A stretch of 64,000 nt of DNA, from assembly GCA_034008185.1 (NCBI GenBank), contig CM067082.1:84009684-84073683 (forward strand), read 5' to 3'. Positions 25,926-38,300 of the stretch are shown in pieces. Numbering within the stretch: the stretch's first letter is position 1; each line of letters opens with the position of its first letter. A program made the position numbers and the translations under genes. The notes under the pieces are model-generated. The model had not been told where the DNA came from and did not search any database. It saw only the letters and a program-made list of their open reading frames with translations. The stretch is from Gorsachius magnificus. Lineage: Eukaryota > Chordata > Aves > Pelecaniformes > Ardeidae.

Positions 25926-28769
25926 CTGCACATTCTCCCTAGGATTTATTCTACCACGTACCCCAAAGGTGGTGTGCTGTTGCTTTCGGTAAATTGGAAT
26001 CAAGGCCCTCATCATATATATATAAAACAATAACTTTAATGCTTTTTGGCCGCATTACAGACATTCCAAAGTTTACTCCGTTTGTGTTCTCCAGATCCCT
26101 TCATGCCAGAGAGATAAAGCCAAGGACAAAAAATTTTTTATGATTTCACTCCTACAATGCCTGGTCCCAAAAGGAGCCAAAGGAGTGTTTCTTATGACTT
26201 ATTTTCCTTTTCCCAACAAACCCAGATGGTTGTCTCTGGTTTTGGGGGCTTTTTCCTCCCATTAACTCAGAAAATGAGTGCATCTCATGATACTTTCAAA
26301 CACTTTGGGGCTATTTATGTATTTATTTATTTGGGGGGGGTAACTCACTAAACATTTATAATGAAGTTTAGCAAAAGCGTATCCTGTGATGTTGGCAGAA
26401 ACTAATACAAATGAAAGGAGGAGTTCATCAGTGCAAGTGAAAGGTGTCTTGTGCTTGGGAATACCTTTCATTTGCTTTCAAATTACTGTCAACTCTAATG
26501 AAGTGCTTTCACGGTGTAAAAAAAAAGGTATTTCCAGTGTGTTCCTCTCTGCAGATCAGAACAGATACAGCAGAATTGACCTGAACTGTAGTAAAACTTT
26601 ACTTGCTTAAACAAGATTTGGGGTAGATTTACTGTACATTTTGGTCTTATAAGGCATTGTGGCAAAGTTAATGAATTTCAGGAGCTCCAGTCCTGTTCAT
26701 CTACTTTTTCTTTCTGCCTCCAGATGTGATGTGACTCGGGAGATATATTCAGGAGCGTAACTTTGAGACACAAGACTGGGAGGGAGGGTCATCTTGTCTG
26801 CTTGATCTAGGAGATATTTTTTTTTCCCCTGCTTTCATTTTGGATCAATCCGAGTGAGGTCCCTAATTTGATAAAGATGCTGACGAAGGTAAACCATCTT
26901 CATCATTGCAACTTAATCTGCCAAATCAGCTCCAGAGGTTTGAAAGCACATCTGCTTGTGAATGGATGGGTAGTTGATGCCAGCAGAGCCAGAAAGAGGG
27001 TTAGTCTGATGCAGCTGTCTTTGCCAGAGTCTTATTCCTGCCTTTTTGGGGAGGTGCAGCAAGGGCTTAACTGTCTCTCACAGCTTTTGTGTGGCACAGC
27101 AGCAAGGAAAGCTCCGGTGCCTACAGTAATGTGCCTTTGACTTCTGCTCAACGAGAAGGGTCATGACCATCTGGGAATCGGACTTCCCGACTGCAGCTGT
27201 GCAAGGCACTGCTGCTACATCGCACGTGCCTGGGGTCCTGGGCTCAAGGCCCATTTGCTGAGATTTTTCCAGGTACCAGCATAAAACTGTGTCTTTAATG
27301 AGGAGTTACAGTGTAGGAACTGTCTTTTAAAAGTATCAATTCTGTACACAAATTCAAAAGACAAATAAGTTTCCCAACATACCGTTTAATTTAAAAACCA
27401 CAAGAAAACACTACTTCCAGTTTACTAGTTTCCCTTATGGAAACCCAAGAGAAATAACACTAGTAGTTTCTTTAACCAGACCTTCCCACTTCCTATACCC
27501 ACCACCAGAAAGTCTTATAATTTATTTTTTTTTCCAAAGGTGAGTGTTGAGGAATGATTAGCTATCTGTCTGATGGCTTCTTGATGTCATCAAAACTACT
27601 TTTTAGAAATAATTTTTTTAGAAATAATTAGAATTATAATGTAATACTGGAACATTTCCCATTTCTTTCTTCTCACATACTCTCTTTTTATCTCTTTCTT
27701 TATAACCATGTTATCAGGCTTCCAAATAGGTTTGTCATTCACAAACATAGTGATTTGTTCCTTAGTAACTTGCTATAATCTTTGAGGAGCTTTACGGTTT
27801 GCAAATAAATTGATTCTAAGGGGTTTTTTTTAAATACAAAAGGTTTAATCAAACAGGTTTAATATCTCGTTTAACCGTATTTCACCTTGTGAAAAAGAAG
27901 TTCAGCAGCAGCTTAGCCATCCCGTGGGACATGGCCCGTGTTGCCTCTGTGGCACAGCGCTCGCTCCTGCAGCCTCCCGTGTGGCGTGCTGCTGAGGTTG
28001 GTGCGATGGCTCCTGCCACCGCGTCTTCTCCTTCTCCCTGCTGGCAGCCAGCCTGCCTCCGCTGCCAGCCTCGCCTCTGCCAGCCCAGCTGGACCTGGTC
28101 TGGCAGCCCTGGTAGGTACAGCACCACTCTGGCATCTAGCAGGGTTGTGCTGCTCCACTCAAGACAGAGAGTATGGTTGGAGACGTAGGCTAACTTTGGG
28201 GCTTGGCAATGCCCAGCGCTCCTGGTTTGGGGAATGTGGAGTAGGGATACCCAAGGTGGCTCCGTGAGGAGCCAGTTAGGGTCCAGCAGATGTGTTTGCC
28301 AGGCTCCATCCTCTGCAGAAGCAGGCGTTTCTGTCTCTGAAAGCAGTTTAGTCATGGAAAAGGGGGAAAAAAATAGTGCGGAAGAATTTACAGGTTGCGG
28401 TAGGTGCTGAACTATGCCCAGGGTAACGACATGAGAGAAAAGCAGTAGAGGTGATACACTGATGAGAGACTACTGAGTAGAAATAAGGAGTCAATGTTGC
28501 TTGTATTAACTAATAAGAGAACACCACAGGTCTTCCGCTCTTCAGAATATGTTGAGAAGAGAAAATGACTCAGAGGAAAGATAAAAGTGATTTTTGGGAC
28601 TGGAAAACAGCCTTCCCGGTAAATGACATTAGGGGACCACTAGAGTTACCTCATTAAAGCGAATGTGAAGGAGTTATTTGATCCTGTTCGCACAGGGAAT
28701 AAAATGTTTGGTATTACAGGGTGCTTAACCTCGCAGGCAATTACTTGGAGATCCAGTGCTGAAAACTAA

Positions 28770-28987
28770 AGTTAAACAAATTCAGACTAGAGAAGAGGTG
28801 CAAATTTTTTAAAGTGAGGACAATTAGCGTTTGAGCGGCTTACCAAAGGACGTGAAAGATTCTCCATTACTTGCAGTCCTTAAATCAAGATTGGATGCCT
28901 GCCTAAGAGATATAAATAACTACTGGCTATTTATACAGCTTGATATAAGAATCACTGAGTGAAGTCATATGGCCTGTGTTATGCAGG
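28770..28987 (+). repeat. Old CR1 LINE 3' region, reptile-type subfamily
   Basis: Blocks in order include TTCAGACTAGAGAAGAGGTG, AAGTGAGGACAATTAGCGTT, TTACCAAAGGACGTGAAAGA, TCTCCATTACTTGCAGTCC, AAATCAAGATTGGATGCCTG and ATGGCCTGTGTTATGCAGG. They follow the CR1 3' region common in turtles and crocodilians and present as old copies in birds. The terminal 'aggtcagactagatgatc' part is absent, so the 3' end is truncated or has decayed. Confidence 0.75.
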
Positions 28988-30254
28988 ATTTTTTTATACA
29001 AGAAAAAGGAAAATTGTAAGTAGTATTAGCTCTGTCTGTATAATTATTACTTATGAAGTTAGTAATTGCAACCAAAAATGTGTTCCTTCTCCTTTAGTAA
29101 TCATGTTTTCCTTGGATTTATGTATGTATCAGTTGGAATAGCTGGTGCTTCTTTCAGTTTTCTCACCTGCAGACTTAAATAGTACCAGCTATAGAGTTTT
29201 ATGTTTTACTCTGAATGAAATTAAGCAGTTATTGATGTTTCTGGTTTTGCTTCTAGATTCTTACACGAGTATGATACATACTAAAGCTTTTAAATTGCAG
29301 ACACTGAAGTAGTGTTTAACAAAAAGAAAAACAAAAAGCAAAACCAAAACCCACAAACCCCAAACCATGTCTCCTTTTGAAATTAAAAGAAAAATGCAAA
29401 TAATATCTCCAAATTTTATATGGAAAATCAAATCATAAAATGGATTCTATATTTTCTTAGATTATTTAGAAAGTTTGAATTAACTGTGGTGTGTATATGT
29501 AACATCTCAGCCTATGGATTTCACATGTATATATCCACCTGAAGAGAAAAACGCATCTTAAGATGCTTCATCTGAAAAGACAAGGTAGAGATGACCTGGT
29601 TTATTTCCAAGTAATGGTGACAGAAATCAAATTCTTCTGAACCTGTAAAAATAGAAGACCTACAGAGGTCTCACTGGTTTTAAAAACCTATTCTCATAAT
29701 CCCAGAATTACAAACACAACTTTAAAAGAAGAGAGCTAGCCTTGCATTTTAGTTATAGACAGAGTAATTCCAGTGGAAATTTAGAAAAGCTAACTTCTCT
29801 AAGGGCAGGCTTTCCAAAAGTACTTTGCCAAGCGTTAGGTATCTTCAGCCACCTGTAGTGGATTACTGGGGTGGTGGGAAAGCGTTGGTGACACCGATGC
29901 TAATGCAGTAGGCATGATTCTTTTTTTCTCTTTCAATTTATTTTGGCAATCTTGCAAGAGGAGGGCAGCAGATCTAAATCAGCTACTGTAGCAGTGAGCA
30001 TGCTGAACACGCCTTGATGTCCTCTCTAATGTTACATCTTCTGTAAGGTAATAATCAGGCAGGTAATAAAAAGGTGATTAGGATCGTGCCCAGCTTTTGA
30101 TGCACTTGGTTTTCCAAAATGACCCTATTAGGGGTGGCAGAGGTAGTAAAAGTTGGCAGAAAATACGGCTGGGCAATGGAGCTGCAGGAAGGATGAGCAG
30201 GCACACGCTTCGGCACCCGGCTGTTGTTTGCAGGGACTGCAAGGCGGATGGTGT

Positions 30255-30320
30255 TGCTGGACAGATGATTTGAACCAGCGCCTGCTCGACTCACAACCAA
30301 ACACTTCAGCTAATTCATCA
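30255..30320 (-). repeat. Possible tRNA-derived SINE remnant
   Basis: On the minus strand, TAGCTGAAGTG (30302-30312) resembles a tRNA A box, and GGTTCAAATC (30267-30276) fits the B box GGTTCRANYC. They are 25 bases apart, slightly less than in a normal tRNA. The flanks do not fold into an obvious cloverleaf, so a decayed tRNA-derived SINE such as MIR is likelier than a tRNA gene. Confidence 0.3.
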
Positions 30321-33300
30321 CAGGGCTCTTGAGCGCTTCAGTTGTGCAAACTTGAAAGGTTAAGGCAGTAAATAGTTTATTGCCGCTGAGGCCCATTGAA
30401 CATTGATCACTGTTGAATTCCCTCTGTTTAGATGTAACTTCTTTTGAAATAGGCTCTGTAGGTTTAGTCTGAGAGCAGGATAATTGCCACGAGGGCTTAA
30501 AATTTGAAAGCAAACACTTCTACAGCCAGAATGCAATAGGCTGCCAAGACGGAGTAGTGTAAAACAATACAGTGTTGGGGGGTTTTTTAATTCTTGGGAC
30601 CTGAATGAAGCAATAGGAAGGACTGTTTTGTGAGGCACGGATGGGTAAAATCATGTGGAGTTTGCCCCTTTCGTGCCTATTAATAAACCCCTTGCTATAG
30701 TCCTATTTTCCAACCTCTCTGGGGTTTATGCTGCAATTTTGAGCAGCTGATCGTTCTCCTTAGCCTAGTGTTGGGGAGTTACTTAATCAGCATGCAATTA
30801 AGGAATTTTTTCAGAGCATGCATTGATACGGTGAGGGTACTCACATTCCAGAAAGTACTCCTGCTGCCCATGTAGCTGTACGCGTTTTCCATAGCAAACT
30901 TATTTATGTATGGGATTCTTACTCTCCCCACTACGAAGCTCTGCCTTTCTGAAATGTGGTTGGCAGTATCCCGCCAATGCATAGTGCTGGTTGTGTGCCC
31001 AACCAGCTCCGTGAACATCAAGGTCTGCCAAAACATGATCTAATGGCTCCAGGCTTTGGATTCAGATTTACTAATTTCTCTAACTGGGGGGAAGGGTAAT
31101 GGGTTTGGGAGGGCAGATTACAGTAGTAGTTTAGAAGTATAGACCCACCCCAAATGAGTGTGTTTATGCTTTTTTTGATCATATGCGATATCACCATGGC
31201 ATATGTGAACATACCACGGTTTTGGTGATCATGTTCCTCCTCCTTAAAGAGGTGAAGTCTCATAAACTTAGACCCTGACCCACAAGCAGCTCCACCAGGA
31301 TGAATCCCTGTGTCCATGGGGAACTTCTCAAATTTGCTTAAGCTGTGTATACACGTGAGGTTCAAAATTAGCTCTGGTTAAGCTGGGGTTGTTTATATTT
31401 CATCATTTATTTGTTTTTCAGTAAAAGCCTGCTGATGCAAACCCATTAAGTAATAAGACATATAAGAAATTTTATAGGAATTTGAGCCTGTTGATCTATT
31501 ATTCTGTAGCATATTACATACAAATGTAAACTTTTAAAGAGACCTTGCAGTCTGGACAACATGCTGAACAGATCTGGAGCTAGTTATCAAAGAAAATATC
31601 TGCGGTCTTTTGTTCAAAAAATAAAAATGTTAGTTCAGATTGCAAAGAAAGGGAGCTGAAATGTTTTTCTATGTATCATAAATGTATTTTTTTTAGTAAG
31701 TTCAGATAACTAATTTTGTCAAAAAATACTGGAATATCATAAGTAAATTCCAAACCCCAATTTTAAATGTATGAATATTTTGATAAAAATCAAATTCCTA
31801 TGCTTACAGGTTTCTGTAAAGTTCAAGACCAAAGTAGTAAAGTAAGAGGGAAAGAAAAAAAAAAAAAGAAACATGATGAGCAGTCAATCAGTTTCTCTGT
31901 ATGTGGCCTTTTACTGAGAAAACAGTACCTCAGACTTGCCAGCTGTGAAATTTTTAGTTCATCGTTACCACGGAGCACACTGCATTTTTTTTTTCCACTT
32001 TTAGACAGAGCCGTGAACGGATGATGGATGAACTGTAGACTCATTGTGCTGGAAATACCTTTTTCATTTTAAAAGCTCAGCCCCTCCTTGACAAGGCAGT
32101 TATCCCCTCTTGAAACAATAGATGAAACATCATGGAGTCATAGTGTAGTTCCAGTGAAAGGCTTCATTCAAGGGTTTGATGAATAGCAAAGGGAAATGTG
32201 AGAAAAGTAGCGTGACAGCTAAAAACTTTTTGTTACTCCCTCTTTCACTGTCTTGAAGGGGAAATTTTCCTATATATTTAAAGCTAGGTGAGAATTCCCA
32301 GTGCAGGCAGCTTAATTTTCAGCTGAGAGAGATTTCAAGGATGAACTTGTAGATTTTAAAGAGACACAGAATTAACCTGAACTTGTAATATGTACGACAT
32401 GCATTTCAGAGCAACTGTTGCATGTCATCTCTTCTTAAAATAGCTTCAGTTTTGCCTTTTCTAGTGGATCTGAAGAAAATAATCAATGTTTATAACAGAC
32501 TTCTGAGATGCAGTGTATATTTGCTCTACTGTGTGCTAGAATGTCTTTACATACAGTTTGATGAGCATACTAGTTTTTCAGATACCGAGTATCATACAAG
32601 TACTTCAATTGAATGTGTTTTGCATTTAGAATTTTGTGGGAAGTTATAATTTCAAAAGTATTAGTGGTTGTTAAATGTTGATGAGAACTAAAGTCTTGGG
32701 GTAGTGATGGGGAGATACAAGACTCCCTGGGATCAGATTGCTGTATAATTTTGGCATGGTATCTAATTAGATCTCATACCTGCATATGATGTTTATAAGT
32801 TCCCGTGGTAGGATGTTACACAGTGTTACTGTCTGCTGGCAGAGAGTGAATATTATCAGTTTAGTAAAGTGAATCAAGTATCTATGTGTTCGCTCACCTG
32901 AGGAAGAAGATGCATTGTTTATTTTCTCATGCTACAGGATAAAAATTCCCTGTAAATATGTTATTAGGCTGATATGTTGCTCTACTTCAGAGGCATAATA
33001 GCTGTTTTCTCCATAAATTTGGCAAGCTTATAGCATGAAAAAATGTGTCTGCATCTGCGTTTCCATACACTGAAGATGTAGGTAGATACCAATCAGTTTG
33101 AACTGGATATATATCAGCTAAGTCTATTTACCTGAAACCGAGGATTACCTGTGTAGCCAGTATTGTTCAGAAATTTAAAATGCTTTAATTCTCACTTTTT
33201 TTAATAAAACACTTCCTCACATTATCCACTTACAATTTTAGGAAAAACTTAGGCTTTTACAAGAGAATACAGACAGTATAAAACTTCAGTGCTCTCTAAT

Positions 33301-33324
33301 GCTATCTTTTAGCACTACAAGCAG

Positions 33325-33342
33325 AAAAAAAAAAAAAAAAAA
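33325..33342 (+). repeat. Poly-A tract (18 A)
   Basis: An uninterrupted run of 18 A between GCAG and GGTG. Confidence 0.95.
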
Positions 33343-34031
33343 GGTGTTTTTGTATGCAGGTAGGATTGTGAAATGATATTGCAGGTGTAAGGATAGCTCA
33401 GTTTATCTAAATTTTCTGAGTAATAGCCTTTGCAGAATGAGGTTTAATGGCATTTTGTTTGTTGCGCTTATTAATCCCATGACTGTATTAACTGAGAGCT
33501 ACTGACAAGTTTGATTTATGTAGATGTGTGCCTTTTTTTTGACTTGTGTTTGTCTTAATGGGTTTTCTTTATCTCTGTTTTTTCCTTTATCATACTGACA
33601 TGAGACATGACTTCTTTTTACACATGCTGTTAATTAGGAAAAAATGAGAACTCTTAACAGTTGGAGCTTAAAGGGTTCACTAATGTAAACTATCAATCTT
33701 CTGGTTTTCATAATCAGGTATATACCTCTTTCCCTTTCCTTTTCCTCCCACCCAGCAGAGGAGCAAAAAAGACAGTTCTCAAGGGTGTGGTTATCATGAG
33801 ATAATTGCTACCCTGAGGGATTTGAAACACTTGGGTGCATTTCATACCTTGTAGCTGTCCAAGGATGAGATTTTCACACGAAGGCTCCACCCCACCGTAT
33901 TTTATTTTTTATTGCATAAATCAGTCTGTGTGCTTAGGGATCATTTATCATTTCCCTAATATTCACCAGGGTACAAAGAGTACTGTTCTAGTTCCATTCA
34001 GCCTCCTTATTTCTCCCTCTTTCTCCTGCTC

Positions 34032-34047
34032 AAAAAAAAAAAAAAAA
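34032..34047 (+). repeat. Poly-A tract (16 A)
   Basis: An uninterrupted run of 16 A after CTGCTC. Confidence 0.93.
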
Positions 34048-36543
34048 TGTTGGCAAGATGATAAAATTATATAATGGCAGTTCTGTATTTAATGCAGAAA
34101 TTGTACATTATCCTAAAAACCCTTCACCCTTGAGGACTCTTCGTACTTCTGAGAACATGATATATGGCTGAACAGTGCACTTAGCAACATGACTTCATTT
34201 AAATCTTTCAGTTTCTGAGAAAGAGATTACTGCCTAGAACCTAACCGGTATTAAAAGTACATATTTTCAGATGCAACTGCAGTTAACATCAGCTTAAACA
34301 TGTGTGTGGAGAGAGCACCCTTGCAACATGAGAGGTGTTAAAATCTATAGGAGTGGAAAGTGAAACAGTTGCTGAGATTTTGTTTTCATGCCAAAACTTT
34401 TTAATTTTTTACCAATTATAGAATTCTTCGCAACATTGACTACTTACATTTCTCAGCCTTCCCAGCACAGCTGCTTTGGTATATATAGAGATGCAGGATC
34501 AAAAATTAACTAATGTTTCCAAGTTCCCACATTTTTTTTGCAATTTCCTCTGCTTCTCTGGCTAAGAGGCAGCACCAGTACACTTCTCCCCGTATGCTTG
34601 CAGTTCCTTGACAGAACTTCTTGTATCCCAGGTGAGGATGCTCAGAGCCCCAAAGCAGCTTGGGGTCAGCACTCTGGAAATTAACTAAAACTCCTACTGC
34701 AGCTGCCAAACACGGTGTTCTTAGCTTATGGCAGCGTTATGTGCAAGCGTGGATCTTAACTTGCGGTATTTTTTCATCCAGCCGTACTTCACAGCTATTC
34801 AGCATGCCTCCCTCATGGACAATCACCACGCATAATGACCTGTGCAGCAGGACTCTCTCCGTGGCGTGTAGAGGTTCTAAAGATTCCCCCTCTTTGTATG
34901 TGCCTTTGCGAGCAAGTTAGTATTATAACCTCTTCTTTGGCTTAATACAGTGTGATAAAATTTGTAGGCTGATCGACAAGCTCTGGAAACACAATTTCCT
35001 TAGTTTCAATTAAATTCTTGTGAATATTGCTTGCTTGGAAGGACATGGAAACTGAGCGTGCTGTGTTACTGCGGCTTGCAGGCATGTAGAGCAAAGCGTG
35101 TTTGGAAGGGAAGGCAGGTTGAAAAACTCCTGAGATAGATTTACATGTTTCCTTCCACATTTATCTCTCTCTGAGATAAATGCACCCTGTTGGCATGTGC
35201 TTATGATCCTGCCATTTCTTGACTGAGATATCCGTGAGTCATTCAGAAAAGAAAAAGCATGATTGAAAAGTGCTAATTGAAATAAAATATTTGCATACAA
35301 TAGAGACTTGGCATCTGCCTGAGCTATACATCTTTTTAAAACTAAAACACAGCCGTACACAGTTTTACAGGCTTCACCTTATTTGTGAAATTTGGTGTTC
35401 CCACTGATCGTGTCCAATGATTTGTTCACTGCATTTTGGCAACTTGGTCTTGGCTTCCACACTGCTTTTCCAACATGCCTCATCCTGAGGCTGCAAAATG
35501 CACTTTGAAAGCTGATGGAGCTTTTTATATGCCAGTCGAGTCTTACTCAGAGCTGCTCTGAGGGGGGATTTACTGGCATGTTGAATGCCACGCTCTAGCG
35601 TCGACGAAGAGGAGCAGTGTCTTGTAGGTGTCAGTATGGTCTCTTGTCACTTCTAGCACTACAAGGGTCAAAAATTTCAGTGTTGTCTTAGGGCACATTC
35701 AGGTCCTTAACTAAAGTAATATAGTATTTATTCGTGGGAGTGTGAGGGGAAACTCCCAAACTTGTTGGGTTTATGTGATTAGTTGACTACCACATCCCTA
35801 TTGCCTGAATGGTTTGCCTTAATGTTCAAGTGACAAACAGCTATTATTCCTAGTCCTTTTCTCTGTGTCAGAATCCAAGAGATAGGTGAAAAACAGGGCT
35901 GAGGTTAGTGTTGCGGGTTACAGCACACAAATTAACTGCAATGTTCTGCTCTGATTTATGATCACCGTGCCTCATGAGTGGCAAAGCTGCCTTTTAAAAT
36001 TAATGCCTATACATTATTTTCTAAGAATTGTAGTGGAGAGGCCTTAGTAGTCAATAATAAGTATAAGAATAGAGTAAAGGCAAAGGGGATGCCAGCAGAA
36101 AATGTAACAGACTGATTTACTTTCTGAGAGTATCATCCTGCTTGCTCAGAAAAGGGAAAAATAATAAAAAGGTTTAACCAGCAGGTCTCATCCCTTTAAG
36201 CTCTCTGCCCCTTGGCCTTTTCCTCCTTAACCCCACATACCTGTTGAGACACATGGCTTCTTTTCTGATTCATCCCACAGGTTTCTTTCTAGCTAGCCAC
36301 CCACATCCTTCTGAGGCAGATGAGTTGATTAAGTAGAACATTTTATGAGGGAGATCGCCTTTGAGTTCAGGGTGCTCACTGCCACATAGAGAACATCTGT
36401 GTTCACCCCGAAAGGGTGCAACTGGAGAAGATGTAAGGCTTGGGGTTTCTTAAGTATTGTAACCACATTAAAATCTGAGTGCTAGTGGTAGTGGTGATAA
36501 TAGTGTATTCCACTCCTGTAGCTTCCTACACGGGATGAAGAAT

Positions 36544-36614
36544 TATCACAGTCCACTTTGAGGTATGTAATTATTGCTATCTCCATCTTGCCTGAAATGG
36601 AAAGTTAAAATTAG
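36544..36614 (+). repeat. L2-like ancient repeat fossil
   Basis: The run ATCACAGTCCACTTTGAGGT, ATGTAATTATTGCTATCTCC, ATCTTGCCTGAAATGGAAAG parallels the L2 3' region 'ctcacaaccctgtgaggtaggtactattattatccccattttacagatgaggaaac'. Spacing is nearly unchanged and divergence is heavy. Confidence 0.5.
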
Positions 36615-38257
36615 GTGTTACTACCGTGAGTTTACGGAAAGCTGTTTCTACAGGTTTGTTACATCATTCCCAACAAAGCCATTATCAGCTACTGTATTTG
36701 TGGATGCTAATAATACTCTGATTTTTAAATTAATCATATGTAGTGCCTGTACATGCACTACAGGTGAAGGTATTATTGCTCATCTACCTCATCTAAAGGG
36801 TTCACACACTTTAGCATTTCAAGGCGGGGTGGGTTTTTTTGGTTTGTTGGTTGTAATTTTAATACATTTAAAAGATTCAGTGGTTTTCTTTCAGGGCAAG
36901 CACAAACCTCAGACTATTGTATTCATTTAAAGAATGTTTTTAAATGTCAGCTGTTCTCAAGAACAAATAAAAGGAAAAGAATGCTGCTGGTCTTGTGAAG
37001 GAAAAAAAAAGATTGATGTTGGAACTGTGCTTTTTTTAAGATTTTGGAGTGAAATTTCACAGAAGATGACCCTATGCATTGGGAGAAAAGGCGATTATTT
37101 GCCCTGTTAAAAAAAGAAAACTGTAAAAGAACCCTGGTGACTTATTTCTTCATGTGCTGTTGTATGTTTATTCCTTTTCCCAGTTGTTCCTGCTGGGGTA
37201 CTGGAGCAGGAACTGCGAAGGTGGTGACTGTGGGAGCCTGTCTTTTGTCAGTACATACATATCCATCCAAACTTGCCCTATGCAATTAGCCATCCCAATA
37301 TAATTCTTAATGCACATGCAGTAAAAATGAACAAAAGCCTCCGAAATTAATTACACAGAAGTCTGAGGTATGCTGAATACAGTCTAGCTAAAGAGGAGTT
37401 GGTGTAGTTTTTGGTTGCTTTATGGCAAACCAGAAAGTAGAACTAGGTCTGTGGAGGTGTAACACTGTACTAATCACTTCTAGTGGTGAATTAGGGGAAA
37501 AGTTGGACTTAGAGGAGAGTGAGTGGACCAGGAATAATTCTGAAATGATGGCATTTGTTTAGAAGATGTGGTTTTATAGTACTTTTCTCTAAGGGTGGTA
37601 TCTTTGTGAAGAACATGACTTCAGTATTTTAAGAATAAAGTGAGAGTATGAAGGGGGGCAGATGTTGTTTGCCTGCTAAGATGAAGCACTTTGCATCTCC
37701 TTTGCCACACTGATGCAGGTGTTGGACTCTGAGCAGTGCAGCCTCCTGGGTACTTCAGAGCAGAGGATGTTCCCGAGATAGTTGTGCCCAAGACAAGAAG
37801 TCGTGGGTTTTTTTCTCTGTGTGTATGCACATGCTTATGTATTTCCTCAAAACTTCATGTTCTCATTTGTCTCCCTGAAGTCCTACCTGTTTTGGAAGCT
37901 CAGCCACAACTGAAGCACCGCACTGTAACAAGCTGCAATGTGTGGTCAGAGCTGAGGTACCTGTCCACTCTCAGGCTGTGATGAATGAAGTGATTTGATT
38001 TTTAGAGTAGCTGACAGTAAAAGAGAGCTAAGATAAATCACTTTATCTTGCATTTGCTGTGGTTTAAGAGTGCTTCCAGATAGTGTCACCTCAGCTCCAT
38101 AGAGAACTAGTAACTTGCAGTGGCTTGGCTGTGTCTGCACCCTCAGCTTTCCAATTGAATAGCTGAGTCAGGCGTATTTATGGGCAGTCTGTCTAACTGG
38201 GTTTATGGTCCTATTAATAAGTAATACCTGCACATTGATTGAATTAATTTTTTTCTT

Positions 38258-38300
38258 GCAATATCCCTGTGAAATAGGGAAGATCCTTCAACCCCCAGTT
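38258..38300 (+). repeat. Possible L2-like fossil
   Basis: CTTGCAATATCCCTGTGAAAT followed by AGGGAAGATCC resembles the L2 'ctcacaacaaccctgtgaggtaggtagt' block. The match is short and could be chance. Confidence 0.3.

Larger units (their letters stand above)
24001..36000 (+). other. GMDS upstream intron, third part: no gene seen
   Basis: This is intronic sequence with a degenerate palindromic repeat at 24.2 kb, a GC-richer block at 27.9-28.36 kb, an old CR1 copy at 28.8-29.0 kb and a tRNA/SINE-like remnant at 30.26-30.32 kb. Poly-A tracts lie at 33.33 and 34.03 kb. I recognised no exon of GMDS or any other gene on either strand. Confidence 0.7.
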
